A DNA stretch of 64,000 nucleotides, from assembly GCA_920105625.2 (NCBI GenBank), contig OV050032.1:16683356-16747355 (forward strand), in the 5' to 3' direction. Shown here in pieces: positions 49,070 to 61,494 of this stretch (its first letter is position 1; the number at the start of each line of letters is the position of its first letter). This DNA comes from Clusia tigrina. Taxonomy: Eukaryota > Arthropoda > Insecta > Diptera > Clusiidae. The position numbers and the translations under genes were made by a program. Below the pieces are notes generated by a model, which saw only the letters and a list, made by a program, of their open reading frames with translations, was not told where the DNA came from and did no database searches.

Positions 49070-49925
49070 TTAAGGTTCCCTTTTACTCGGCTTTAAATCT
49101 ACCCGACCTCCGAAGAAATAGAAGTAGAAGTCCTGTGGTGCCAAGGAGCCAAGTTGGTTACTCCTCAGCACATCAGTGCCAAAAATCCCAAACCTGATTC
49201 GCGTAAAGGCAGGGCAGACGCAAAGAAAATGGTCCGCCGTCTTGTCTTCTTCTCCACAAGCTGGGCACAGCGCACTGTCTGATATGCCAATCCTTTCCAT
49301 GTGCCTAGCCCATAGAAAGTGCCCTGTCATCACGCCAACCAACAGCCTGCAGTCCCTCCTACCTAAAGATAGAAGGAACAGTGACCATCGGTCAGAGATA
49401 GCAGGTAGCATAATTTTCGTCCATCCGCAGCCTCTCTCAGCCCGCCATGCTCGCTTGTGGGTCGAAACAACCCACTTGTTTGCAGTGGCTTTGATGGCAG
49501 CAGAAGGGAGTGGCAGAACAGCCAGTAAAAGCAGCCTCGGAGCCCATCCTGGCCAAGGAGTCAGAGGTTTCGTTACCCGCAATGCCAGCGTGTCCCGGGA
49601 CCCAAGTCAGCGTCAGACTATTATGTTTTCCAACACAATTTAGCATGGATTTGCAGGAACTGACTATCGTGAAAGTGGTGGTCGGACTATCCAAGGCCAT
49701 GAGCGCAGCTTGGCTGTCACTTCAGACACAAATATATTTGCCTTTCCACCTGTTTTCCACAACAAAGTCCATCGCCTCAAGTATCGCATACACCTCCGCC
49801 TGAAACACAGACGCATGCAGACCAAGGGCAAAGAACCGACGGGTCCCTCAAGATTCCACGAAGACACCAGAACCTGAACCTTCTTCAGTACTGGAGCCAT
49901 CAGTGAAAATACGGCAACGTACATA
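49070..49925 (-). pseudogene. non-LTR retrotransposon RNase H and C-terminal region, minus strand
   Basis: Read on the minus strand from 49925, the order is the RNase H beginning (GSGSGVFVESS, frame-shifted), then TWVPGHAGIAGNETSDSLAR (49600), then MTGHFLWARHMERIGISDSA and CPACGEEDKTADHFLCVCPA (49230). WVPGH.GI.GNE..D.LA is the diagnostic end of retroelement RNase H, and C-x2-C...H...C is the trailing knuckle. At least two frameshifts separate the blocks. The 5' RT part is absent. It belongs to a different family from its plus-strand neighbour. Confidence 0.85.
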
Positions 49926-49929
49926 CTCT

Positions 49930-52900
49930 ATCCCTGGACGGATTTCTAAGATTCATAAAAGAATCAAACAATTTTCAAAAGATGTAACTTCTCTATCACA
50001 ATTCTCTAGCTCCCCTTCCTTCCAAATTTTCCAGGCTTATAGTACAGTGCTTGGAGACCTCCTTCTTCGGCGGTTCTCCGGCCTACCCCACTTCTATTCT
50101 ATTAAATTAGAAGCCATTCTATCATAAAAACATTTATGATCTGTTGTTAGTCCAATCGCGTATTATACTGAGTCGGAATTCTTCAGTAACAAATTGCAGT
50201 ACTCGTATAAAGGTCCTTACTATATATCTTATATTCTTATTATATATATATATTATATTCTTTTTATATATATTATATTCTTATTATATATATTATATTC
50301 TTATTATATATATATTTTATTATATTATATTTTACATGTACATAGACTAAAGTTTCATAATCATTGCTTCATCAATGGTTTCACCAGGAAGAATTTAAGT
50401 ACACCAAAGCCACCGATACGAGTATGGTTCGTTATCCTAGAAAAGTTTCCGACAGACGAAACCATTTCTACATGTTCTCTTTGCCATTCTTCGTGGATAT
50501 AATTCAGTTGTCACTGAGTTGCCATACTATGAGCCCACTCGTGGCATACGTGAATTGAAGTAGTTGAGAGTCCTTAAAGGGAAAATCCTCTTACACAGCT
50601 CGTAATTTTGTATGCCAACAATTATTTTCCATATTGTTACTCATACACAATGGCGATATTTTTAAATAGACAAGAAAAAACAGTCAATCAAGCACTGAGG
50701 GGTGGTGGTGGGGGCGGCTTAATGCAGTCGAAGGTGTACGGAGCAAACAATTATCTGTGCAGTTGTTAAAGTCGCTTAAAAGCTCACACCCAAGCAAACT
50801 GTAAGGACACAAAAGGAAACCAAACATAATGAAATGAAGTGATGTAAGGGGAATGAGAGAAACAGAAAGAGAGAGAGGGGAGGGATGCGAAAAGCACTGA
50901 AGTAGAGGAAAGTGAAGTGATTTTGTCAATCAAACTACAAATGTCAAACAGCAGTGGCATAATCCCACTTGGGAGCTGAGCACAGCTAAACTAAGCGAAA
51001 TCGCTTTTGGAATCCCGGCGAGAGTTAAAGTGTTCGACCGCGGCGGCAAATGCAATAACAACAACAACAACAACAACAAAGCAGTACTGACAACTACAAC
51101 AACAACAACAATAAACACGGAAGAACAACAGTTGCTAAATTCCAGACCTCAATCAAAAGGTGCTGCTCATGCTGACGACGCCACTGCTTATGCTGCCTCT
51201 GGCGGCGTTCATGCAATAAACCAATGAACGGGACAAATCCGTATGAGGGTTAGTGCAGAGCATGACATGCAGTCGCGGCTGGCGGTAGGACTGTGGGTGA
51301 GGGTGGCAAATTGCATTAAGCGGCTTGGCTCGCGCACAGCCGGACGCTACCATTTATGTTTTATGTATTTATTTATTATGCATGATGCTCATTTCGTAAT
51401 GCGCCGATAATGATGTTTGTGCGACAGGGTTTGGGTAAACAATTCCAATTGTCGAGGGCTCAAACAAGTCGCAAGCAGCGGATTAGCTGAGGCGCAAATT
51501 GAGTGTGGAAAATAAAACACCTGAGGTGTCGATTTAGCGGGCGCGTATGGTGTGGTCAAATGGCGTGTGCTCCTGCCCAGATGCTGTCTAAGCAAATCAA
51601 ATGCACAATTACACCAAAACTTGCACAAGAAACATAATAGACGCGACATATAATAACTGCGAGTACTGCTGCCAAGTGAAAACAGCAAATATTGGCATAA
51701 TTTAATGAAATGCAAAAACAGATCAACCAAGTCTGGAGCAACGTTAACAGCGAAAATCATTAAAGACTCAAACTACGCTTTAATTTCGCTAAAACAAAGG
51801 CATAGATACGCAAACACAAAAACAACAAACACGAAGCGGAATACTGGTGCTGACAAAAAAGGAACAGGTACCAAAAAGTGCGACATGTAAGAGGCCAGAG
51901 CTATGATGGGCTCCTCCGTTGTGCCACAGAACTATGCGATCAATCTCACCGCAGTCGCACACTGAATTGGTCACTTTTTTGTGGTTCGAAGTTTTGTACA
52001 TGGTGTTGTTGTTGTTGTTGTTGCTGTTGTTGTTGTTTTGGTTTTTCTTAAGGTTTGTCGTGTTTTTATTTTTTCCGTGCATTTGCAGTGAGACCGAGTA
52101 GGATAAGTGGAGTTTTTATAATTCAGGCGCCACAACACCTTGTTGCAAACAAATCCACAGCGAAGAATCTAAAAATACGTCCCCATGCGAACAGTCGAAC
52201 GCAGTCGAACGGCCGAGCAAGCGGCCAGCCGGGCAGCCGGGGGCAGGCAAAAATCCACAATTCGAGTACTGCGACATACTCGCACCGTCAGATGCTCCGC
52301 CAGATACCGTGCAATAAAAAATGGCTAAGAGCAACTCACACACAAAATCTACAAATCCAGAAATACGTGGCGGACCAGCGTCATAAAAGTGATTCCGAGG
52401 CCAATTGCCAATTATGCGCCAACACAGCCAGCGTCTCAAGAGCTGCCAGAGCGGCCTCAGTCGCCTCAGCTCGGCGTTCGGAGATGCCTTTTGCGATTGC
52501 TTGCCTAAATGTGCTGCTGGGCTGTACTCGACTGGCTGCGGCTACGGCTGTGCCAATGTTCGCCCGAAACGCGACTTAGGACTATTGCAATTTCTCACCA
52601 TGAATCGGGCTTGTTCTGCACTTCTTGTTTTTCTCTTTTTCTTATTTCTTACTTTTTTTTTGCTCTTAAAGTTAAAAAAATAATATACAAAAAAACGCAA
52701 AACATGTCGCCGGTGCACGAGAGACGAATCTGGTGGCTGCCACACGAAATGTCTGAAATTATTTTCGCGCAATTTCGGCTTAATTTGGCTGCTTTTCCAT
52801 CTACCTTACACAGCGACACCGCACTTAGTAGCGATCGCGTCAAAATTGCTCAATTGCCGCACTGGACGAACAAATTTTTCCAACCCATTACAATTTGGGA

Positions 52901-53150
52901 ACAGATCTTACGACGAACTTACCGCCTCGCATTAAGCATGGGGAATTGTTGGCATAATTCTGCACAAAAATGTTTCATTTACCGCTGAAGAGCGCTACAG
53001 TAATCGACTCATTGCGAAACTGGTGAGAAGGGCCCCATGGAAATTATGTCACCCGCTGGAGGAATACTTTTTCGTAGGAGAAATAACAAGCAGCTGTAGT
53101 AAGAACAATTCCAGAAAAATGGCAAGCAGGATTTTTCTTGAGCATGTCCT
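49930..53150. other. intergenic, no gene recognised
   Basis: The stretch includes a TATATTCTTAT-type AT repeat at about 50215-50340 and (CAA)n text at 51055-51110. A TGTTGT-rich run lies at 52000-52037. The segments 50700-52600 are complex. The open frame at 52509-52988 has no recognised domain and is cut by low-complexity text. Confidence 0.45.
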
Positions 53151-55077
53151 CTTCAAGCAACAAAATCCACATTTCTAACCCAGTCGCTAACAGATTCCCA
53201 GGGGGGTCTACCATAATAGTATGAAACGTACTCGCATCTGAGAAATATCAATAGCATTCCAACTGGAAATCGACACACCAGCATGGAGTTCTACGAAAAT
53301 GATACGATCATATTCAGAGAATTTTCCAAGCAGCCTTGAATATGACCCACTAAAGGATGATCCCAATCAATATTTAAAATTCCTCCAATACACCAGTGGA
53401 GAGGGTTCTTGAGTCTGTGAGGAGTCTCCGGGAAATCACCCATGTGAAAACCCGCCGCTGAGCTGAAGAACAGAAGGCAGGGTTTTTGTTGATATGATGA
53501 TGATGATACGAACATGTTGAGAGAACTTTCCAAGCAACCTTGAATATGCCCCACTGTCCACTTCAAGCCACATTTTGAACCCAGTCGCTAACAGATTCCT
53601 AGGGGGTCTACCACATTAGTATGAAACGTACTCGTATCTGAGAAATATCAATGGAATTCCGACTGGAAATCGACATACCAGCATGGAGTTCTACGAAAAT
53701 TATACGAACATGTTGAGAGAATTTTCCAAGCAGCCTTGAATATGACCCACTAAAGGATGTTCCCAATCAATATGGAAAATTCCTCCAATACACCAGTGGA
53801 GAGGGTTCTTGAGTCTGTGAGGAGCCTCCGGGAAATCACCCATGTGAATACCCGCCGCTGAGCTGAAGAACAGAAGGCAGGGTTTTTGTTGATATGATGA
53901 TGATGATACGAACATGTTGAGAGAATTTTCCAAGCAACCTTGAATATGCCCCACTGTGCACTTCAAGCCACATTTTGAATCCAGTCGCTAACAGATTCCT
54001 AGGGGGTCTACCACATTAGTATGAAACGTACTCGTATCTGAGAAATATCAATGGAATTCCGACTGGAAATCGACATACCAGCATGGAGTTCTACGAAAAT
54101 GATACGATCATATTCAGAGAATTTTCCAAGCAGCCTTGAATATGACCCACTAAAGGATGTTTCCAATCAATATGGAAAATTCCTCCAATACACCAGTGGA
54201 GAGGGTTCTTGAGTCTGTGAGGAGTCTCCGGGAAATCACCCATGTGAAAACCCGCCGCTGAGCTGAAGAACAGAAGGCAGGGTTTTTGTTGATATGATGA
54301 TGATGATACGAACATGTTGAGAGAACTTTCCAAGCAACCTTGAATATGCCCCACTGTCCACTTCAAGCCACATTTTGAACCCAGTCGCTAACAGATTCCT
54401 AGGGGGTCTACCACATTAGTATGAAACGTACTCGTATCTGAGAAATATCAATGGAATTCCGACTGGAAATCGACATACCAGCATGGAGTTCTACGAAAAT
54501 TATACGAACATGTTGAGAGAATTTTCCAAGCAGCCTTGAATATGACCCACTAAAGGATGTTCCCAATCAATATGGAAAATTCCTCCAATACACCAGTGGA
54601 GAGGGTTCTTGAGTCTGTGAGGAGCCTCCGGGAAATCACCCATGTGAATACCCGCCGCTGAGCTGAAGAACAGAAGGCAGGGTTTTTGTTGATATGATGA
54701 TGATGATACGAACATGTTGAGAGAATTTTCCAAGCAACCTTGAATATGCCCCACTGTGCACTTCAAGCCACATTTTGAATCCAGTCGCTAACAGATTCCT
54801 AGGGGGTCTACCACATTAGTATGAAACGTACTCGTATCTGAGAAATATCAATGGAATTCCGACTGGAAATCGACATACCAGCATGGAGTTCTACGAAAAT
54901 TATACGAACATGTTGAGAGAATTTTCCAAGCAGCCTTGAATATGACCCACTAAAGGATGTTCCCAATCAATATGGAAAATTCCTCCAATACACCAGTGGA
55001 GAGGGTTCTTGAGTCTGTGAGGAGCCTCCGGGAAATCACCCATGTGAATACCCGCCGCTGAGCTGAAGAACAGAAAT
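53150..55077. repeat. 400-bp satellite-like tandem array with alternating monomers
   Basis: The phrase GCATGGAGTTCTACGAAAAT ends at 53300, 53700, 54100, 54500 and 54900, exactly every 400 bp. Two monomer types alternate: A has GATACGATCATATTCAGAG after the phrase (53300, 54100), and B has TATACGAACATGTTGAGAG (53700, 54500, 54900). This gives an 800-bp higher-order repeat. Each monomer contains an internal duplication of TTTTCCAAGCA(G/A)CCTTGAAT about 200 bp apart. About 4.8 copies are present. Minus-strand frames of about 90 codons recur but shadow the repeat. Confidence 0.95.
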
Positions 55078-55184
55078 CAACCCACATTTATTTGGCATAT
55101 GTCTTCATCTCCTGAGCAGGTAGCCAACGTTCTTGTAAGACCCCAATAACTATTTATTTTTCATTTTTTTATATGATTTAATGA

Positions 55185-55250
55185 ATTCTTACTCTACCGA
55201 CAAATTTAGGAGCACTAGCTGCCAGGGCTTTCCGCTCCCCAATAACTAAT
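55185..55250 (-). mobile_element. possible diverged SINE fragment
   Basis: AGGAGCACTAGCTGCCAGGGCTTTC.GCTC and then AATTTTATA resemble the body of the SINE copies at 15655-15710 and 33263-33315. The B box is absent. The match is short and imperfect. Confidence 0.3.
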
Positions 55251-55259
55251 TTTATAAAT

Positions 55260-58200
55260 AATAACTTAATAATAACTAAATAACTAAATTAATAAAAGGG
55301 GATGCTCCCCCTTCGAATCCTTACAAGTGGATTTATTCTAACTTCGGCATGTAAAATGTACGAATATGTTAAAGCTCCAAGAGTAACCTGCTTAGTTAAG
55401 ATAAGCTATAGTCAAGGATTCTCTGAAGCTAAGTGTGTTGTTATGATAGCAATCATCAATAGGTCCAAGAACAAATGTTTACAGAGATTGCAGCAAACTC
55501 TCGAGAAGGCTCAACAATAGCAAATATACAATAGGTCTCTCAGTCAAGTGCTGCCCATGTCTGTGCCGATCTGAAATCTCCTTTTACTCAAACAACAAAA
55601 ACCGAGCTTTTTCAGCTATGAAACACGCCTATAATCGTACATTAATCTCTGACGAAAAAAGCCTTTCAATTGGATCTGAAACAATCTTCAACCAGAGCCC
55701 CATAGCTACATATGACTCACTCCTTTCCCTATGCACCGCAAAACTATTTTCAAACATCTGCCATGTTAATTAATAATTCCATCAGGGCCCCTACACCCCT
55801 CCAAACATCCTTTGAAGCAGCTAATTCTTTTACCACACAATGTAATTAGGGGATCTCCCACACTTGCAGCCCCCATCGTACACGCTGCCGCGCTCTTGCC
55901 ACACAACACGCACAGAACTCTGCTACGCCAATGAATTAAAATTGAGTTAACTCGGCGTGAGCGCGAGCATGGCAGGCATGCAGATTAATTTGGCCGCACA
56001 TTGAAATCTCAAGAATCCATCACTTGGGGAAAATTTTGCAAATTTGCTTGCCGGCAGCTGGCGGATGCGTCTCATTAGACATCTTGTCAGGCGACATTCG
56101 GTTGCAAGTGTGCAAAATTGCGCCTAGAGTTGGCCAATTTTGACATTGGCGACAACTGTAAGGAAAGCATTTGTCAAGACAGGCACTCTGAATGGAATCG
56201 TTGTGCTCGTGCTTGAAGCAATTGTAGAACCAAGAGAAAAACATAAGCAGCTTCTTCACGAGATATCATGTGTGCATAGCTTTGGAATTCCAGCAGAGTC
56301 AATGAGCCACCACTTACACTGGCGTACTAGAGCCAAAATAGTTTATGGTTCTTTAAGCCAAGCGATTACCAATAAAAGCAGTCCAAAGAGTCCACAATGT
56401 TTTATCATATGATTTTTAACTTTCAACAGGACTCTTCAAAAATTCATTCTATCTTCTTCAGTCTCCTCGTAGCTCGCGAAGTGTTGGTAAGATCAACCGA
56501 AGCGAATAACAATGGAACTCTAAGTGAGTGGCAGAAGTCGATAATATCGGTCAAGGCGGACCTGAGAGCACGGTTCATTGCTATGTAAAACACACAGACC
56601 AGAGACCTTTCAAGTGATCGAAATAGAAACAAACTATCGATATATGCTCATAATACCTCATAAATCATACAAACATAACTGAGTTCAAGTTGGGACCATA
56701 AGAGAGTGAAATTGCGACATTTGTGCAAGAATTCCCATATTTAGGATTCTAAATTACAGTCGCTAACAGGACAAGTATGAAGACCGTTGAGAAATCTGCA
56801 TCAAGTTGTGTTAGCGCGGAAACACCAGATGAAGTCCACAAAACTAAAAATATCCGTCACACTGATCCTGGCATATGCGACTGCAAAGTGGGCACTGAGC
56901 ACCTCAAATGAGTAAGCAAAGTGTGTGGAGAATGCTTACCACGTTTGCTATGCTGCTAAAGCCTCTGATGGGCAGCAGCCAAAGCTAGCATCCATTGGAG
57001 GCGAGACTAAGATTAGAGCCAACACGATTGAAGTGCCAATGATACAGCCCTGCAAAGTCTAGAGGAACGATAGTTGTGGATGATAGATTAGGTTGATAAA
57101 GTAGTGATAAAGCTTAGTAGCGGTTTTGCGGTAACCGCTGAATTGGTGACAGTGAGTTCTCACTCGCCGCTGGTTACTTCAAACACCCCATTCGCCAGTA
57201 ATTAAATTCCCTAATAACCAATGCCACCACTTAAATGTAGATACAAAAGTCGCTGGTGGTCGTCTCAATCGTATCGCTCCTAAAAATATACTGATAAGGA
57301 TCATTCCTATCTCTTAATTCAGCGTGGCTTACATTTGACTGTAAGGAAATCGTTCACAAACTAATTGGAACTTAGTGATATATCACAAAATGACAAGTGG
57401 ACTAACTGTTGTTTCAAATAGAATCATTATTGTGTTTAGAGGCTCAGCAGTAGAGAAGCCCGCTGTTGAAGGTAACTTTAATGATCTTTTGTTTGGATGA
57501 AGTTGTATTGATGCCAAACCCACGGAACCATCACAACGAAGACCACTCTTCAAATGAAACAGACACTTTCTCCGACTGCACATAAAATATTGTATATGAA
57601 TATGTGCGAAATCTCTCCCAATCATCCGTATAAGAGCAGCAATCCCTGGTACTCCAGATACTCGCACTCAAATGTGTAATTGCAAAATTCAATAATTCAT
57701 TTGCATGCTCAGCTGCCAGCATGGCAACAACGCTAGGATATTTGCATCTTGATATGCAACTGAAATATACAATCACAATCAATGTATCTTAATGTGTCGC
57801 TGTTGCAGCCACAAGTGCCAAAGACATTTTCTATGCCATGCCCCAGAAGACAACCAACACAACTGCCTATCAGCCTATCAGCCCAACAGCCAAGCAGTCT
57901 AGCATCCTGCCAAACACAATGGCAAGGAGCCTGGGCAGGCAGGCAGCCAGCCAGCCAGTCAGCCAGCTGGAGCGGAGTGGAGATGATAAATGACGACGTT
58001 TCAACAATTTCTAACATAATCGCATGTGGCAAATCGAAAATGAAATTAACACTTTGTACCGCTCGACATGGCAGCACGGCACAGTACGAGCAATTGCACA
58101 ATTTTGTATGCGATGCACTCTCAACTATGGTGGTGAATAAGGTGGTAGAGCTTGAGCGACGGTGGTCCTTCAATACAAGTTATTTATTTACTTGAATTAT
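55260..58200. other. intergenic, no cellular gene recognised
   Basis: Mostly unique sequence. A stretch at 56730-57055 resembles the end of a reverse transcriptase (EFPYLGF, LILAYATAKWAL in one frame with stops), listed separately. The segments 55830-56130 and 57660-58180 are complex and could be regulatory. Confidence 0.4.
56730..57055 (+). pseudogene. possible reverse transcriptase remnant
   Basis: The plus strand reads EFPYLGF, then after breaks KLKISVTLILAYATAKWALS and AYHVCYAA. In non-LTR RTs the order is ..YLG(V/F).. then ..R.ILTYA...W. The match is to spacing and a few residues only, with stops inside. Confidence 0.3.
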
Positions 58201-58206
58201 AAATCT

Positions 58207-58518
58207 CTCTCTATAGATAGATAGACAGATATATTTAAGGATGTTATACACTGCGACCTGAAACATCTATTGTGATGCCCCAATTTATTTGAAAGATGAG
58301 GATAGTCTCATCTATAGATCTTCTGTCGGGTTAATTTTCGACAGGAATTCATATATTTTAGAGGAATCAAGTTGAGGGATCTTGCTCATATCTAAGATAT
58401 ATTCTCCAAAACACCTGAGTCTTTTGTGTGCCAATGGTCCGCAGTCTGTGATCAGGTGCAGTGAGGCCTCGTCACTTTCTCCACAGAATCGAGAAAAGGC
58501 ATCTGAAGATATACCCAA
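58207..58518 (-). mobile_element. non-LTR retrotransposon 3' fragment, copy B
   Basis: The minus strand encodes MGISSDAFSRFCGESDEASL, HLITDCGPLAHKRLRCFGEY and ILDMSKIPQLDSSKIYEFLS. This is an intact C-terminal knuckle-like segment, here with one Cys replaced by Ser. A noncoding tail ends in a TATC-type repeat (plus strand 58209-58222). The paralogue at 42187-42478 stops at almost the same 5' point. Confidence 0.7.
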
Positions 58519-59040
58519 TAACTCTACGTAATTTTTACCATCAAGGTAGTTAATTTGGTAGTTAGTTTCTCTAGTTAATTATTTCTTTGTATATTTAATA
58601 GACCCATATTTAGCCCTGTCCCAACTAGCATAGCTCAACCTTAGAACCCGATTTTTGATAGAGCAGAAGATATGCGTGTGTGTGTAGTAGGATATTTCAG
58701 TAAGTTACCGTCCCGACCCATCTAGCACTGAAGCGACTCTACAGAAAAAGTGTGAAATAAGAGCAACTACATATGAACTGCTTTCAATGGAACTAGTAAC
58801 GGAAGTAGTTTTAATGTATGAATGAATGAATGAAACAAAGAGGGAAAATGTGCCTCAACCAAATGTACTCATCCGGCATGTACCTATGAAGGGTATTCTA
58901 TTAGTCCAACAGTTCTAATGAAACTTAGCGCTGAGTTGGGGTTCATTGCTCTCTTATCTCTGGCCTCGGGCCAGTAATGCCCCCGATATTTCTTCCTACT
59001 GCGAGGTAAGGCTTCGCAGTTCATTAGAAGGTGCTCTGGA

Positions 59041-59132
59041 GTTTCTTCTGCCCCAGTCCCGTTGTTTCTTCTGCCCCAGTCCCGGTGTTTCTTCTGCCCC
59101 AGTCCCGGTGTTTCTTCTGCCCCCGTGCAGAA
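59041..59132 (-). repeat. 23-bp tandem repeat inside the pol knuckle
   Basis: GTTTCTTCTGCCCCAGTCCC starts at 59041, 59064 and 59087, and its opening part GTTTCTTCTGCCCC again at 59110. The period is 23 bp. Three extra units add 69 bp, so the frame is restored after 23 inserted residues between CRFCTGAEET and PEHLL. Confidence 0.9.
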
Positions 59133-59189
59133 TCTACACGTGCTTACTGGTGAGAGTCCCAGCTTCGTGAGGTGGCTTCTTAAATGACA

Positions 59190-59331
59190 GTGGCCTGTGA
59201 GGTGGCCTATGAGGTGGCCTGTGAGGTGGCCTGTGAGGTGGCTTGTGAGGTGGCCTGTGAGGTGGCCTGTGAGGTGGCCTGTGAGGTGGCCTGTGAGGTG
59301 GCCTGTGAGGTGGCCTGTGAGGTGGCCTGTT
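59190..59331 (-). repeat. 12-bp minisatellite encoding LTGH repeats
   Basis: About 12 units of CTGTGAGGTGGC on the plus strand, read as GHLT on the minus strand. Variants change single bases (GHLI, SHLT). The array lies within the retrotransposon open frame and preserves it. Confidence 0.95.
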
Positions 59332-60167
59332 AAAGTTCTCAAATTATTTTTGCTTAACTGTAGACATGGAGCTGCACGTTTGATCCCCAATCGTGACCTT
59401 GGATTGTCTCAGTTTTCGGAGTGAGGCCCAGTAGCATGATCTGCTGGATTTTTCCTCCTCTTTTCATTTATCTTTTATGCTAAAGAATGGTTCAGGTCCT
59501 ATGCCAAAGAATGCAAAGAGTGCTCCTATGCCAAAGAATGGTTCAGGTCCCACAAATGGTGGGGCTGCCCTATTCCTGGCAAGACTATCCGCTTTTTCGT
59601 TTCCAGCGATCCCAGTGTGTCCTGGGACCCATATAATCTGGAAAGTTTATTGAGGCTCCCTAACTTATTAAAAGCTCTACGTATTCCCACACGAGTTTAG
59701 AATGAATCTCGTAGGAATTGTGTGCTTTTATAGCTGCTTGCCTGTCAGGCATGATAACAATGTCTTGACCCATAAGGTTACGCCGGAGGTTAAAGATAAC
59801 ACGGAGGCGATATGAAGGAAAGTTTATTGAGGCTCCCTGACTTATTTAAAAGTTCTAACTAAGCATTCCCATACGGGTTTATAAAGTAACACACTAGTGA
59901 AAAGTGTCTGAACGAGCCTGTCTTACACACCAAATACACCAGTTGAATTCCACTTAGTTAGCGGTTTACTCTTAACTAGTCTTTGTATTGGACTTCGAAT
60001 CAATTCCCTCCCTGCAATTTCTATGAAATGTGATACATTTTTATGTTGATCTAATATATCTCTAGAAAAGCCTCCTCACCTGACAAGACTGATGGAGTTA
60101 ACAGAAAATGAGCATATAGTGATGATATAGTCCCATTAGCATTCCACCAGTTCGTATGACTCTAGAG

Positions 60168-60370
60168 CAGAGGTCGCCAAAGTGGTCTATATAGACCCCC
60201 AGCGGTATATTTACCAAAAGCGGGGGTCGATCTGAGCCAGGGGATTTTGCGATTTTCGTAAAAAAATACAAAGTTTGCTTTAATTAACAGAAAATTAGTT
60301 TTATGGGGGTCGATGGAGATTTCGAAAAATTATATAGGGGTCGATGATCAACAAGGTTTGTCGACCCATG
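60168..60370. mobile_element. hAT-type MITE, 203 bp
   Basis: Ends are short imperfect terminal inverted repeats: CAGAGGTCGCCAAAG at the left and, reversed, CATGGGTCGACAAAC at the right (11 of 15 match). They begin with CA and have the GGTCG core seen in many hAT elements. The flanks are 8-bp direct repeats CTCTAGAG (60160-60167) and CTCTAGGG (60371-60378), differing by one base, the target duplication length of hAT. There is no coding capacity. Internal GGGGGTCGAT phrases recur. Confidence 0.8.
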
Positions 60371-60379
60371 CTCTAGGGT

Positions 60380-61490
60380 CTTCTCACATTACACTCATAA
60401 CACCAAAGCCGGGCTTAGTCCTGATTCACACAACCCAATACGGGCACATCCAATCGGTTGCAATTTCGAAGTCAAACTAAAATATCGCAGAAGAAGTGTC
60501 TCCCCACGGGCAGCACCTGCTCACACACCATGCTGCGCTGCACTGCGCTGCTTTTAAAATGTGCACAATTTGTAAATGTTTGTAAAGTGGAAATGTCTTT
60601 TGGAATTTTGGTTATCTCTTGGCTCGATTTGCTGGGCTAGGCGCAGGGTCGCGCGACCAGGCAGTACGATGTGCAAACTAACATCTCAAATGCATACACC
60701 AGGCACGTTAGTTACGCACAGCCCCCACATATTATACACGTACTCGTGTACGCTCGTGCAGCTGACAAAATACAAAATATTAAGAAATACTAGCGAACAC
60801 CTACACACCTACACTCACACACACAAAACACACACACACACACGCACATACTCAAGGCACAGAGCCACACATAGCAAACGCAGGACTCACACCATGCACT
60901 GTGCTTTACGTTGCTGCTGCTTCCTTTGGCATTTCATAACTGTGATTAAGAGAGTGCGATGCTTTGGGGGCGGGGATATATTTTAATGTCGCTTGTACAG
61001 CATAAATCCCGCCGCAGCTCAAACGTTTCTCTATTAAGGCTTGGGGAGGCATAAATTTCCATTTAGCTCCGTATCACACGTTCCGCAAACTTTTGTTCCA
61101 CTTGGGACCCTTGATCCTTGTTTGCATACATGGGGTTGTTGTAGTTTTTGCTGTTGTTGTTGCTGTTGCTGTTGTTAGCCATATACGCTTGACCGATTTG
61201 GTGGGTTAATACTAAAATGACTGCCATTGAGAAATCAAATAAATATTGTAACATTGTAAACCGCTCCTACCGCCTCCAAGGCACCGCGCCCCTTCTATGG
61301 TCTATTTTATTGATTTTAACTTATGTACAGGTATGTGCGAGCGTTATAGATTTATGTGCCCAACGGTTTCCTTTCCTATCACACTATATGAAGTGGAAGC
61401 TTATCTCAAATGAGGGCAAGGGTGTCTTGGAAACTTGGGTAGTATCAAGCGGTCCGCATCTCACTACTACTCCTTGTAATTCGTAATCCA
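60380..61490. other. intergenic, no gene recognised
   Basis: Contains (CA)n/(ACAC) text at about 60800-60850 and CAACAG-like triplets at 61136-61175 in otherwise complex sequence. No conserved frame was seen. Confidence 0.45.
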
Positions 61491-61494
61491 CAGT

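Larger units (their letters stand above)
58884..59850 (-). pseudogene. non-LTR retrotransposon RNase H end with internal tandem expansions
   Basis: From about 59850 down, the minus strand gives NLRRNLMGQDIVIMPDRQAA and IKAHNS (RNase H middle), then WVPGHTGIAGNEKADSLAR (59580-59640), then a break. A 168-codon open frame (59390-58884) follows. It contains LTGHLTGH repeats from 59331 to 59190, HLRSHLTKLGLSPVSTCRFC, an inserted tandem repeat, EHLLMNCEALPRSRKKYRG, and the C-terminus. In relatives a single TGHL..HL precedes the CRFC knuckle. The two expansions keep the local frame. The upstream RT is missing. Confidence 0.85.

Noticed and set aside
52509..52988. 159-codon frame as a gene
   Set aside because: It contains low-complexity Lys/Phe text and no recognised domain; only length argues for it.
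53150..55077. Repeated 88-91 codon open frames as a gene family
   Set aside because: The frames recur only because the 400-bp DNA unit recurs; there is no start context, splice signal or known domain.
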